A model generated the notes under the pieces. It saw only the letters and a program-made list of their open reading frames with translations, did no database searches and was not told the origin of the DNA. The translations under genes were made by a program, and so were the position numbers. From Hypsibius dujardini (Eukaryota > Tardigrada > Eutardigrada > Parachela > Hypsibiidae), in contig LRSR01012812.1 of the NCBI GenBank assembly GCA_001579985.1, forward strand, positions 1 through 51,468: a DNA stretch of 51,468 nt, read 5' to 3'. Every line of letters begins with the position of its first letter. Position 1 is the stretch's first letter. Positions 10,690-21,124 of the stretch are shown one piece after another.

Positions 10690-12708
10690 TTATCGTTGTA
10701 GTTCTATATTTCCGATACTGAATCTCGGTCCCGAGCGACCTCGCGGCGGCGGCGGACCCTTCTCGTCCTGCTCACTCTCGACGTCCGATTCGATTTCAAT
10801 TTCCGGAATGGGCGCCAGCGTCGGGGTCGGCGACATGACCATGTCGAGGGTCTCACAGACGGACGACTGCGACACCAGAGTCAGCTGCGAGCTGCCCGCC
10901 ACCATCACCCTCAGGGGGAGATCGCCGACGCTGCTTTTCGGCGACTGTCGCGGCGATTTCCGAGCGAACCGCCGTCGGATGCTGCGCACTTCCTCGCGGA
11001 AGCGTTTGCTGACGGAGAAATAGATGTAAAAGTTGAGAGCGTAATTGGCGAGAAAGGTCATCTGGACGAAGGGCGTGGCAAACTGCTGCGTCGAGTCGGA
11101 GAGTGTCGCGCCGCCGTAATGATCGTGGGAGTACATGATGATTTTCATGACAAGGGACGGGAGCTGCGCGGCGAGGTAAAGCAGAGTGCTGGCGCCCAGG
11201 ATGCGGTTGCTTTTGACGTAGGGTTCCGGTCCGTGGAACGGAGCGCCGTTTTTCAGGCTGGCAGTAGAGTGCCACGAGTGGTAGAGCGTACAGGCGAGTG
11301 CCGAATTGAGGGCGATCATTGCGACGAACTTGAAGATGACAACTACGATCTGAAAGTGGAAGAATGTTGATTCACTGGCATTTCTAATATCACTAGGAAG
11401 TCTTTCGCGTTTGAATGAATTGTGTAAATCCTCGCAAGTCAAGGTGCACTTTATCTAAGACTTCAAGTTGAGAAGGTCAGTTCTGACAATTGAGTTGGGG
11501 GGCTCACAGGTGAAGATAAACACATGACAAAGAGGGAAGACTGAAGACGGAGACGGAGATGGTGCGTCGAATTGCGTAACCTTGATCGAAGGTCGATGGA
11601 GAACCGGCTCAGGTAGTCGAAGGATCAAGGCGAGCCAATTCTCAGCTATTACACTTAAAAGACCATAAACTTACAACATCCTCAGGCACTAATTGTAGGT
11701 CAAGGTCATCGGTTGTCTGGTATCCTAGCGTACTCTCTGTACTGTGTTTCGCGTTAGACAGGGACAGCGTACGATCTGTGGAAGGTTTAATCGGCCACGC
11801 GGCGCTTGTGGTGTGTGTAGGGTGCACACAAGCCGTGCACACGTTCCACTCCACTACGACTGTCCCTGTCTAACGCAAAAATAAAGCACTTCCTAAATCT
11901 GTAACGGTCTTACCGTTGCACGCTCCTCCACCGGAACCCAGTTGGCGAGCCATTCGGTGTTCTGGATGCAGACGGTCTCATTGGACGCATACTCCGGCGT
12001 GCCGAGGCAGTAGTACGACTGAACCGGCCCGTACAGGTTGAACAGCATACAGAGGAAGAGGAGAACGCACTCCATGACGATGGCCGTGTTGACAGAACAA
12101 CGCTCGCGGAAGTAGAAGGGCCGGAGACTGGTCAGAAGTCTCTCACAGGAAAATATCAGCAGAGTCCTGGAAACAGCGATAAATTGTGAGTTTAGCTGGA
12201 AGCGGCGGCAAAAAAAGCTGGTTGCGCATTTTGCCATACCAATCTGAAAGCTGGATAGCCGTTTCTTGTCCCCATCGCTGGATCCCTTCAAACTGCCGAA
12301 ACGGCACCTCATACTTCGCCTGCGCTTCAGTCGAGAGCGTGGAAACGTAGCTTTCTTTGGAATCGTGAATGTACTGCGGAAGATGAAACCATCTAAGGGA
12401 AGAATTATTATTACATTAAGAATTAAAGCTAAAGAAGTGGAGAAGAGTGCGATTGCACCGAGAAGTGGAATGGAAGAATGTTCTCACAGTACGACGAGGT
12501 CCGCGGTGGCGACAAAGGCCAAGTAGACATTGGTGCTGTTGCGCGATTTTATGCCCGAAAGGATGAGCATGTTAAGGAGATTCCCGACCGTTCCCAGGAT
12601 GAGTAAAATCGGGTAGCATATCCATTTGACGTTATACGCAGATTCAATTTGTTCAGTGGAATAAGTCGCGTCGGTTGTCGTCGCACTGCGGTTGAAGTCG
12701 TCGGGCAT
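10690..12708 (-). CDS. Class A (rhodopsin-type) GPCR, intact (GPCR2)
   Basis: Four exons join in frame to 428 aa: 12488-12708, 12240-12392, 11914-12166, 10690-11349. TM1 has the GN motif (LGTVGNLLN), TM2 has LAFVATAD, TM3 ends FSCERL (the E-R of the DRY site), and TM7 reads NFYIY in place of NPxxY followed by KRFREE (helix 8). No proline occurs in the TM7 motif. The N terminus has possible N-glycosylation sites. The loop-1 exon has no cysteine, while loop 2 has two. The cytoplasmic tail is long, Ser/Pro-rich and acidic, ending FSIGNIELQR. The ligand is unknown; it looks like an invertebrate orphan peptide-receptor-like protein. The start ATG is the only one ahead of TM1. It lies upstream of lectin-like copy B. 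Confidence 0.85.
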
Positions 12709-14424
12709 GATCGTTTTTTTGGCGCTCCACGTCGATATGTATAATTAAATTCCCAGAGAGAAATAAACCAAAAGAAGAAAGATGTGTAAAGTGTATAATT
12801 TTCATGTCCCAACACTGCGAATAATCGTGGTCCTGCTCGTGTTTTTTCATCTACCTTTAAAGCCTTAAGGCAAAGTGAAAAAAGCAGTTTTTCGCATAGT
12901 ATTTATTTTTGTTCACACGGGACACGCGACTTTCCCTCCCACCAAGTGACACATACGTAAACTGACGTTTGAAGAACTTTTAACTGTCTATCTTAGTACG
13001 TCGCTTTTAATAACTTACGTACATGCACGAAAATGCCGGTAAAGAAAAACCGGTTTGTAACGAATAAAGTTGTTCGGAGAACACACCCCACGTGAGAAAG
13101 CTTCGCTGCGGATAATTCGTAATTATTTTGTGCCTTGAGATAGCCTTCTTTTAGAAAATAAACTAAGGCTTTATTTTCTGCAAAGTCAGAGCAAAAACTC
13201 CAATGCTTTTTGCCATGTAAAGTGACCTGCCGCAAAGGCTATCTTCCAGCTTGTATTATTGCCACTTGTCTTTCCAAGGCTCAAAACTGTTTACAGCAAT
13301 TATTTTTAGGGACCTCATTCGAAACTCATTCAATCACGACTCGTTTAAATTATTGGTTAACGAATGACGTTGCAGGTTGATGAGCAAATGAACATTTAAC
13401 GTAGTATTTTTGGTAATTGCCGCAATAATTCGCTCCCGAACGACAATTCCACGCAATAACAGCTAAAGAGCTTGAATAAGAACGTGAATAAAGAAAGCAC
13501 ATAAAAATGAACATTACTTGCGCCAGCACACAAATATTTAGGCATGAAAATATGTGACTGTACAGAGGGAGGGTCCGCCAGCAACACGCGAACAGTTTTT
13601 TATTCTCGATCTTTCACCTAGAAAACATTTTTTCCAAATTTCTCAAATTCTGAAACTGATAACCCTTGTTCTCCAGCATCCTTTCCACCCTTGGTGCCTA
13701 ACCATTCATGGTCCGACGGCAGAGCCTGATGTCGATTTTCTTCCACTCCCCACGCATGGCGCGTTTTAAACCCTCAAGACTTTTTGTCTTCCTCCGCCAA
13801 AGTCGCTATTTGAAAATTCTGTTCATCAAATAGTCCATCGGACCCTTTGTATTAAAGCGTGGATTTCTTAGAAAACATCGCCCGGTTTGATATAGTCTCA
13901 TTTGTGTCTAGAACAGAGCAACTTTCAAGTCTACATGTGAGCGCTGGCTAGAATAGTGTGCCATTTATCCGTAGGGTTCTCAAATACTTCAGGCGAAAAA
14001 GTTTGTGTATGGCCAAAGAAGATGCACGCGGGTCTTTAAGCATAAAAGATCCTAAATCGGCTATCTTCGTTAGGGGTGCGTTAACCGTTTTCATTTGAGC
14101 GACTTCGGAAGGTCTTCAGTGGTAAAAGATAGAACCGAACAAAAAAGAACGTTCGCTACCGTCTTAATGGTACTCCACGAAATTTATTTGGAAAACTCTT
14201 GAACGTGGAATGGGGCAGGAATGAAGCCCAACAGATTAATTAAGCGACGAGCAAGAAATATTGATGTTTTCCGGCAGGCAGTGTTTCACGGGATGCGCTT
14301 GGGGCTGTGATTTCTTTTCCGTCCACGTAAAAATTGTTCGTTTCCGTCGACTAGAAACAAATTTCAAAATACCAAAATACAGAAAGAAAAATAGTGAGTC
14401 ACTTAACCTTTTTTTAGTTTCAGT
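12709..14424. other. Non-coding interval with duplicated 3' flank
   Basis: No gene is supported. From about 13880 to 14420 the sequence repeats 1370-2020, the flank downstream of lectin-like copy A, and so belongs to the 3' side of copy C. The part from 12709 to about 13870 is unique within the window and shows only shadow open frames. Confidence 0.45.
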
Positions 14425-14850
14425 TTAGTTTAATTCAGCTTTACCATCTCTACAATGTGTACAGGGACACTTACGCGCGGTACATCTGTAATGGAGAATT
14501 ATTGGCCGCTTCTGGCAACCGCTATCAGCGTCGCTTTCGCTTTCACTTTCACTTTCTCTGTCACTTGGAGGAGGCCGCTGCGCTTGGCAGGTCCGATGAG
14601 TATCGCATGAGGTCTTGATGTCTTCCAGCATCCCACACTGATCACTGGTGGCGGGATCCAAGGTCTCCAGATCTGTCTGAGAAGAGTACGGCTTCACCGA
14701 CACGATCGAAATTCTCAGGTTCAAATCGGCGCAGATGATTTTGGCTTTCGCTCCCACCGGAATGCGAATGACATTTTCTCCACCGGCCCAGGCAGAACCA
14801 ATGGCGAAGCAGATGATCAAAAGGAGAAAATGGTTTATGTTTACTGCCAT
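14425..14850 (-). CDS. Secreted SUEL/RBL-type lectin-like protein (copy C)
   Basis: 141-aa frame, the close sister of copy A: same signal peptide, KIICADLN, ISIVSVKPYSS, DQC, SCDTHRTCQAQ, acidic Ser/Glu run, closing LHYRC and the CPCTHC tail. It is three residues shorter than A, with the difference at the PPPS repeat before the acidic run. Upstream and downstream flanks are also shared with A, so the two arose by a recent segmental duplication. It lies about 590 bp 3' of GPCR3 on the same strand. Extracellular binding protein by family inference. Confidence 0.7.
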   Translation of the reverse strand: MAVNINHFLLLIICFAIGSAWAGGENVIRIPVGAKAKIICADLNLRISIVSVKPYSSQTDLETLDPATSDQCGMLEDIKTSCDTHRTCQAQRPPPSDRESESESESDADSGCQKRPIILHYRCTARKCPCTHCRDGKAELN

Positions 14851-15437
14851 CTCAAAACTGTTTTAAAAACGTTTGGAAACAACTAATTGTGGTGTGTGTT
14901 TATCCGATGCGTCGTCTTGTGTTGTTCATATTTTAGTTCGCTGTAAACTGTGCACCAAGCAAACCGGGAACGCCGGAGGATCCAATCTGCCTCGCGAGAT
15001 TTGAGACAGTCAATTTCAAACCTGTTAAAAAACCGAAGCCAGATTGAATTGTAGCTTGTTCGGTAGGTATTGTTTTGTTCTGCTATTCGTGTAACAAAAC
15101 AGGGAACATCATTCACATGTGACTTTGAAAAAATGATCGAGTGCAAGCTCGAAGAGATTTATTTCAGCGGAAAAGTGAGATTGATGGAGAATGCAAACAG
15201 GAGAAAGGTTGTTGTAAGTTGAGGCGAGAGAGACGAATCTCGATTTCGGCCTTTTTTGCGAGGTGTTAAGAGCCTGGATGAAAATAACCCGCTTGGCTTT
15301 TAAAACAAGTCAGCACTTCCTTTTCCTGATTCGCCTGTTAGTTACTTTGAATTTTTTTATAATATGTTTGTACATTTCGTTCAGGCTGATTTCTGACACA
15401 TTGAAAGCTGAACAAACAGGAAAGACTATGAGAAAGA

Positions 15438-17808
15438 CTACAACTCATTCTGCTTCAATTTCCCTATGCTGAATCGCGGAAAAAGTTTGTCCGTCCGCGG
15501 TGGCGTGACCGAATTTCCATAGCGCACGACAGGCTCAAGCCCGCCGAGGTCGTAATCAGCCGAGACGCTCCCCTTACTCATGCAGTCAGCCTCGTTGATC
15601 TGATCCCGTTCCGGAATGGGCGGCAAAGGGAAGTGTCGATTAGCCTCAACCATCTCTCCTCCCTCCGAGACGAAGGAGATCTCCGAGGTGCCCCTCGGCA
15701 GGATCAAGGTCAGCGGAATCGGCGGCTCGACGTAGCTGGTCTTGGACGCAGCACTGACCGGCTTCGTGTGGGTCACTTCCTGCCAGATGAGGAGCAGTTC
15801 CTCACGGAACCGTTGACTGACCGCAAAGTATAAATAGAAATTGAGGCTGTAGTTGAGCAGCTGCAGTTGGGTGATGAACGGGGCGGCGGGTTTCGCGACG
15901 GAATCCGGTAAAGGGTAGGCGTTGTAAGTCTTGGCGTAGATCAAAGCTTTAAAGACCGTAGCGGGCAGTTGCGTCGTGAGGTAAAGCAGCGTGCTGGCGC
16001 AGAGGATGATGTTGCTTTTCATGTAAGTGTAACCGCCCCCTTTGAGGGAGCGCAATCGATCGCGGAAGAGGCTCTCCTGCGCGTTCCAGTTGTGGTAGAG
16101 GTTGCAGGAGATGGCGGAGTTGATGGCGGCAATGAGGACGTATTTGAACACGGAATTCCCCATCTGAAAAGGATTGAAACAACGATGGGAATAATCAGTG
16201 AGATAAATTATTATTGTTTAGTAGTGTTTCTTTGTTTAGACGTGTAATTACAGTCATCGGTGAATGTTCAATCGGATTCACTGTGTCGTGATTGGTTGAA
16301 ATTTATTAGCAACTTGACAGCGATTGATTGATTGATTAAGCGGAATTTCTTGACCCATACATCGGATCAGTTGATTGATTGATTGATTGTAGGTAAACAA
16401 TGGTAAACGGTGATGGACAGATAAGATCCGGGGTGGATCAAATTTACTGGTAGGGCAAAAAAGTGTCCCTTGAGAACGGGAGATTACGTTACCTCAGCAC
16501 GCTCTTGCAGAGGATACCAAGTTGTTAACCACGCTGTGCGGTCCCGGCAGTCCGGCAGATTGACCGGCAAAGACATGGTCGGATCATCCAGAGGGTGCAT
16601 TTGGATGCAGTAATACGACTCGGTGAGGGAGTAAACGTTGAAGACTCCACACAGGAAGAGCAATATGCATTCCGTGAAGAGAGCGGTTCTCGTTGACAAA
16701 ACCTCTCTGAAGTAAAGCGGCTTTACGGTTTTGAGAAGCCTTTCGAAGGAAAACATTATCAATGTCCTGAAATGAAAAAGGAATGTATAAACTCTTAATA
16801 AAAAAATAATTAAATAATAACACGTTATTTCAATTTTTAAACTTGAGTTACGTAATTAAAAAACATTTCCAAGTCACCCAATATTGTTTGACGTCTGACG
16901 AATATTTAGCCCTTTCTTTTAGGCTAACCAGATTTTTATAACCTAATAAAAACTAATCTAGGTCCTTTCAATTATTAAATAAACAATACAGAAATAATAA
17001 AAAAAAATCTGCAAGTTTTTACCGCCAGGGAAGAATATTCGGAGCACGGGGAAAATTAACCTCTGCCAGTCAGGACTCACAGGACTGAATCTAAGTGCGT
17101 TATCTTTACCAATCGGATAGCTGTATAGCGGTGTCTAGAAGCCATCGTTTGATGCCGTTATACCGACGCCATGGTACGAGGTAGTCGTTCCATTCCTGCT
17201 CCGTCAGTTTCGCTGCCCATATAGCCTGAGAGTTATATATATACTCGGACAGATTGAACCATCTGTGTAAATAATACAATACATACATAGAATCACTATT
17301 ATCAACCAATCAATGGAGACACAGACACAGCCACAGGCGCAGTCACAGCACAGACGCAAAGACAGACACAGACACAGACACAGTCACAGCACAGACGCAG
17401 ACACAGACATAGCACAGACACAGACACAGACACAGACACAGACACAGACACAGACATACACAGACACAGACACAGACACAGACACAGACACAGACACAGA
17501 CACAGACGCAGACACAGACACAGACACAAACACAGACACAGACGTAGATACAGAAACACTCACAACACAAACATATCCGCAACTGCCACGAAGGTCAAGT
17601 AAACGCTCGTACTGGTCTTGAGCTTCATCCGACTGAGAATGACGAGACTGAGTATATTTCCGACAGTCCCGATAGCAAGCATCATGGGGTAGCACACCGC
17701 TTCGACGTAATAATACTGGTCGTAACTTTCCGAACTCGAACCGGAAGACGAATCCGTCCCGTTGGGATCGCTGGAGTTGAGCGTGGTCATGTTGCTGCTG
17801 AAATTCAT
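15438..17808 (-). CDS. Class A (rhodopsin-type) GPCR, intact (GPCR3)
   Basis: Four exons join in frame to 465 aa: 17564-17808, 17110-17262, 16493-16766, 15438-16163. Intron positions and phases match GPCR2 exactly. TM1 LAIGTVGNILS, TM2 LTFVAVAD, TM3 FSFERL, TM7 NFYLYFAVSQRFREE. The N terminus carries several N-x-S/T sites. The loop-1 exon has no cysteine; loop 2 has two, with a seven-residue insertion relative to GPCR2. The tail ends PRFSIGKLKQNEL, sharing PRFSIG with GPCR2. Intron 1 is almost entirely a TGTGTC-type repeat in the transcript. Ligand unknown. Confidence 0.85.
16255..16480. repeat. GATT-rich dispersed repeat in GPCR3 intron 3
   Basis: The segment with GTTCAATCGGATTCACT, runs of GATTGATTGATT and the phrase GGTAGGGCAAAAAAGTG resembles 22500-22800 and 39005-39175 upstream of astacins A and D. 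It is non-coding and probably a mobile-element remnant shared between both gene clusters. Confidence 0.45.
17312..17560. repeat. (CAGACA)n microsatellite filling GPCR3 intron 1
   Basis: An imperfect CAGACA hexanucleotide array of about 250 bp starts three bases inside the 5' splice site of intron 1 (donor at 17563) and ends about 50 bp before exon 2 (17262). The pre-mRNA intron is thus a UGUGUC-type repeat. It gives long artificial open frames in all six frames, none real. Confidence 0.9.
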
Positions 17809-18050
17809 GATTTCCGATTATTTGATACGATCACATTCCTTCTTCTCAATGGACAAAATACAGATTTATCATAAAGAACGTGGAAATTGCAGGCAAAACG
17901 TCACTTCAAAACGGTAAAGACACGTTCACGCTTTGTTGCCGGAAGTGTGTCAAGATGGCCCTCCGGCTCTCCGAGGGTTCTCCGATGGTTCTCTACAGAA
18001 TAATGCGGCGCCACCAGTGACACAGCCTCTAGCCAATCGTGTTGAATTTC

Positions 18051-18600
18051 GGCGGGAGACATAATGCTTTTTTTTGCCAGTGCGTGCTCAAGCTGTCTGT
18101 CTTTCTGTCTGTCTGTCTCGCAATTCATATCGTGAAAAAAATGGTGTTAATTTATCCGGTTTTACCAGTGCGTAATTGCGAGGCTTTTATTGTCATTGAC
18201 GCTCCGCATCAAATTTGAACGGGATAACGAAATTTTTGAACAGTCATCGTAAAGTATCTTTTGTTTATTGCACGCATACCCAGGCGAACAAAATGACAGT
18301 TATACACCTTGGCGAAAAAAATTGGCAATAATTACCCTAGCGAAAAAATATTGACAATAATTTACCCTAGCGAAAAAAATCGACAATAATTTACCCTAGC
18401 AAAAAAAACGACGATGATTTACCCTAGCGAAAAAAAATTGACAATAATTTACCCTAGCGAAAAAATATTGACAATTATTTACTCTAGCGAAAAAAAATTG
18501 GCAATAATTTACCCTAGCGAAAAAAAATTAGCAATAATTTACCCTAGCAAAAAAAATGACAATAATTTGAACCATAACTGAAATCTTTTATGCTCTCAAA
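18051..18600. repeat. Repeat family R1, copy 2, with an internal minisatellite
   Basis: Matches 76-415, including the GTCTGTCTGTCTCGCAATTCA stretch and the GTTAATTTATCCGGTTTTACC motif. Where copy 1 has a single GGCAAAAAAATGACGATAATTTG-like unit, this copy has about nine tandem units (18296-18570). Confidence 0.6.
18296..18570. repeat. 30-bp minisatellite
   Basis: About nine imperfect tandem copies of a roughly 30-bp unit containing TTTACCCTAGCGAAAAAAAT and TGACAATAAT. Variation lies mainly in A-run length and single substitutions. It arose within dispersed repeat R1, which has one unit in its other copy. No coding or structural role is evident. Confidence 0.85.
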
Positions 18601-18816
18601 ATGGTACGTTAAAATTTGGTGGTCCATATTTTTGTCCATATCGAAATAAATGCATGGTTGTATCCCAAAATGGGATGCAAGATCAGCTACAATTTTGGAC
18701 TGAGCCGCACTTGGTCAATCTTTTCTAAATTTTCCCTCCTTGACTGCAAAATTATTTGGCATTATTTGGCATGACCAATCGGCTTCTAGGCGTGAAAAAA
18801 ACTGGGAAAAAATTCT

Positions 18817-18870
18817 GGACCGGGAATTGAACCGCCGCCCCTCTTGCATGAAGCAGAGCACCCAGTGTCC
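18817..18870 (-). pseudogene. tRNA-like relic without a D arm
   Basis: On the minus strand the 54-nt segment begins GGAC and ends GTCC, contains a hairpin around CTCTGCTTCATGCAAGAG that could hold a CAT anticodon, and has a pol III B-box-like GGTTCAATTCC. It is followed by a short T run. No D arm is present, so it is a degenerate tRNA or a tRNA-derived SINE piece, not a functional tRNA. Confidence 0.3.
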
Positions 18871-19621
18871 AAAAAAAAGTTCTTTCTGCCACGTTAAAAA
18901 AATTTGGCTCTAGATTACGTGGCATTAAATCAAACGTAATTTAAATTTTGGAATTTGTATTTGCAAGAGCGGAATAATTTTTTTTTAATCATTGGGAATT
19001 AGTTTTAACGCCGCCTGATGATTCTGCATGTTGTTACTTTGTACCAGTAACATACTCAACTTAATCAATGAATCGACGGCAGGACACAGAACAAAGTCAG
19101 TAGAAACAGAGAATCTCATGTTTGTTGAAATTTTCAAGAAATGCCTTCCTCCCTATGAAGTTAAAAAGAGAAAAAAGCATGTTATATTTATTGAGCTTTA
19201 TTTTGAAAATTTTTCTCCATTTTCAGACTTTTCAAGCATACTCTGGAAAAACTTCCGTTTGGACGCCTTTTTACTTCAGGGACTAAAAAGGGTTATAATT
19301 TGATTTGTTACGCAATATGGAACGGCATTTAAGGTAGTAAATGTCATTGTTATCGATTGCAACCGTATTTCGGATAGTGTGTTTTGGGAGGGTTCAAGTG
19401 CGTGCGATATAATTTCCTTTCTTTTTACGATGGCATTATACGAGGTTCCAAATTGTGAGCCAAAAACCGTACTGTTACTTCTCGCTCTAGAAAACCGGTA
19501 ATATTTTGTACAAGAACGCAGACAATTAGAAAACGAAAAAATTGGCAACCGCCCTTCATGGTGGTTTGTAGGCAGACTGGCAGACCATAATTGCCTCACC
19601 CTTCCAGCCTCATAAAAAAAA

Positions 19622-19925
19622 CGGGAGTAACCGGGAATCGAACCTGGGACCACTCGAAAAAAACCGGGAGTAACCGGGAATTGAACCCGGGACCACCTGG
19701 AAAAAAACCGGGAGTAACCGGGAATCGAACCCGGGACCACTCGAAAAAAAGGGAGTAACCGGGAATCAAACCCGGGACCACCCGAAAAAAAACCGGGAGT
19801 AACCGGAAATCGAACCCGGGACCACCTGGAAAAAAAACCGGGAGTAACCGGGAATCGAACCCGGGACCACTCGAAAAAAACCGGGAGTAACCGGGAATCG
19901 AACCTGGGACCACTCGAAAAAAACC
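19622..19925 (-). repeat. Tandem array of tRNA-Pro 3' halves (seven B boxes)
   Basis: Seven units of about 43 bp, each in minus-strand sense TGGTCCCGGGTTCGATTCCC then GGTTACTCCCGG and a run of 6-8 T. They start near 19622, 19663, 19708, 19751, 19793, 19838 and 19880. Each reproduces the T arm, 3' acceptor strand and terminator of the adjacent tRNA-Pro, but lacks the D arm, anticodon arm and A box. Five units keep the exact B-box consensus GGTTCGATTCC or its close form. Confidence 0.9.
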
Positions 19926-19997
19926 GGGAGTAACCGGGAATTGAACCCGGGACCACCCGCACCCTAAGCGGGTATCATACGACTAGACTATTACTCC
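19926..19997 (-). tRNA. tRNA-Pro (anticodon AGG)
   Basis: 72-nt cloverleaf on the minus strand: acceptor GGAGTAA pairs perfectly with TTACTCC, the anticodon stem CCCGC/GCGGG encloses loop TTAGGGT (anticodon AGG), and the T arm is CCGGG-TTCAATT-CCCGG. An A-box-like region (TAGTCTAGTCG) and a B box are present, and CGG plus a T run follows as pol III terminator. No intron, CCA not encoded. Its 3' half is repeated seven times immediately downstream. Confidence 0.93.
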
Positions 19998-20084
19998 TTG
20001 ATGAGACAGCAAAAAAGGTAAACTCCTCCGAATGCACCTGCATCGATATGATAAGGCGCGAGTAGAAAAAATCGAAAAAATCGA

Positions 20085-20185
20085 AAAAATCGAAACATGT
20101 CAAAAATGACCGGAAAAGACACATTATTTCCATGAAAATAACCGGGTTTTTTACAACTGTAGCCAAGACGAAAGGAATAACTGTG
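20085..20185. repeat. Repeat family R1, partial copy 3
   Basis: Matches the right end of copy 1 (about 328-415), with GACACATTATTT and TTTTTTACAACTGTAGCC-like motifs. The tRNA region lies between this piece and copy 2, as though inserted into or duplicated next to the repeat. Further right, about 20280-20340 resembles 945-1000. Confidence 0.5.
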
Positions 20186-20418
20186 AAAGCAGTTCTACGG
20201 CAGCAAACGATATAGCGGTAAATATTTACACGCGCCAAAAGCCGCTGCAATGGAACCTTGATGGGTCTTGATCTTTGTGCGATCAGAAACCGCGATATCT
20301 GCCTTTCACGGCGCGAAACATTGAGTCTTGCCCATTGCCTGCAAAACAATTGCCCAGCGGTCAATGTAACGTGGTGCGCGATCATCGGTAACAGATAACT
20401 TGTACAACTGAGAACCAT

Positions 20419-20512
20419 TTAAAAGAATTAAAAAAAAATTAAAAAAATTAAAAAAAAAATTAAAAAAATTAAAAAAAAAAAATTAAAAAAATTAAATTAA
20501 ATTTTTTTTTTA
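20419..20512. repeat. AT-only low-complexity tract
   Basis: A run built almost entirely of A and T, as AATTAAAAAAAATT-type repeats ending in a T run. No gene can be read here. Confidence 0.9.
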
Positions 20513-20624
20513 AAACCAGTTATCAGCCCATTTCATTAGTCGACAAAAACTTGCAATGGTCATTTTTTTGGAAGTTCTGTAATTATTTAACTATCCTCGT
20601 CTCAATAGAAAGGAAGCTGAACTG

Positions 20625-21041
20625 TTAAGACCGCTTAAACGTACCATCGCATCGGAAATATATCACCACGCGGCGCTCGTTGCAGTCTTCCAACTCTTTG
20701 TCCTGCTCTCGCTTCAACAGACAAGACCTCCTTCCGAAGCATAGCCTCTTCATGTCCGCCAACAAACCGCACTCGTCAACGGTGCGGGGATCGAGGTCCA
20801 CGAGATTGGCGCTCGATAAATAAATCTTTGCGCCCATAATCCTCAAAGTGGCGTTGTTCTGCAGCGGACATCGCAGTTTGGTCTTCGATCCCGGATCGGG
20901 CTCCAAAAAGGTGGTCTGCTCGCCGGTCTCCACACTCAGCCGGATAGCGGACAGCGCAACAGCCACGCACAGCCAGGAAGCACTCCACCAACCACTTGCG
21001 ACTCCCATTTCAAGGGAAAAACACACTCGACGATAAAACAA
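20625..21041 (-). CDS. Secreted SUEL/RBL-type lectin-like protein (copy D, divergent)
   Basis: Frame of up to 138 aa; an internal ATG at 21008 (MGVASGWW) gives a cleaner signal peptide and may be the true start. The pattern is kept: KLRCPLQN, IMGAKIYLSS, DECGLL, LCFGRRSCLL, DCNERRVVIYFRC. It lacks the acidic insert and Cys tail of A and C and is the most diverged family member here. No GPCR lies upstream of it within the cluster. Tandem CCAAT-bearing repeats lie directly upstream. Function is inferred from the fold only. Confidence 0.65.
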   Translation of the reverse strand: MFYRRVCFSLEMGVASGWWSASWLCVAVALSAIRLSVETGEQTTFLEPDPGSKTKLRCPLQNNATLRIMGAKIYLSSANLVDLDPRTVDECGLLADMKRLCFGRRSCLLKREQDKELEDCNERRVVIYFRCDGTFKRS

Positions 21042-21124
21042 ATGATCACAGATGTTCGAGAGAGAACATTTTCAGACCGAGGAGCGAAGTGACGAGATCT
21101 TCTAAGTTGCAGTGCTGTGGTTGA

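Noticed and set aside
17302-17695. Open frames on both strands rich in TDTDTD, QTQTQ or VSVSVS
   Set aside because: They are translations of the CAGACA microsatellite inside GPCR3 intron 1.
18296-18570. TACCCTAGC repeats as an interstitial telomere
   Set aside because: The unit is about 30 bp with an A run, not a short telomeric repeat; it grew from one unit of a dispersed repeat.
19622-19925. Regular repeats that could be mistaken for a CRISPR array
   Set aside because: There are no unique spacers, the whole unit is repeated, and it derives from the adjacent tRNA in a eukaryotic genome.
19276-19962. Long minus-strand open frame with a repeated VVPGSIPGYSRFF peptide
   Set aside because: It is the translation of the tRNA-Pro half-repeat array; the 43-bp period and tRNA match explain it fully.
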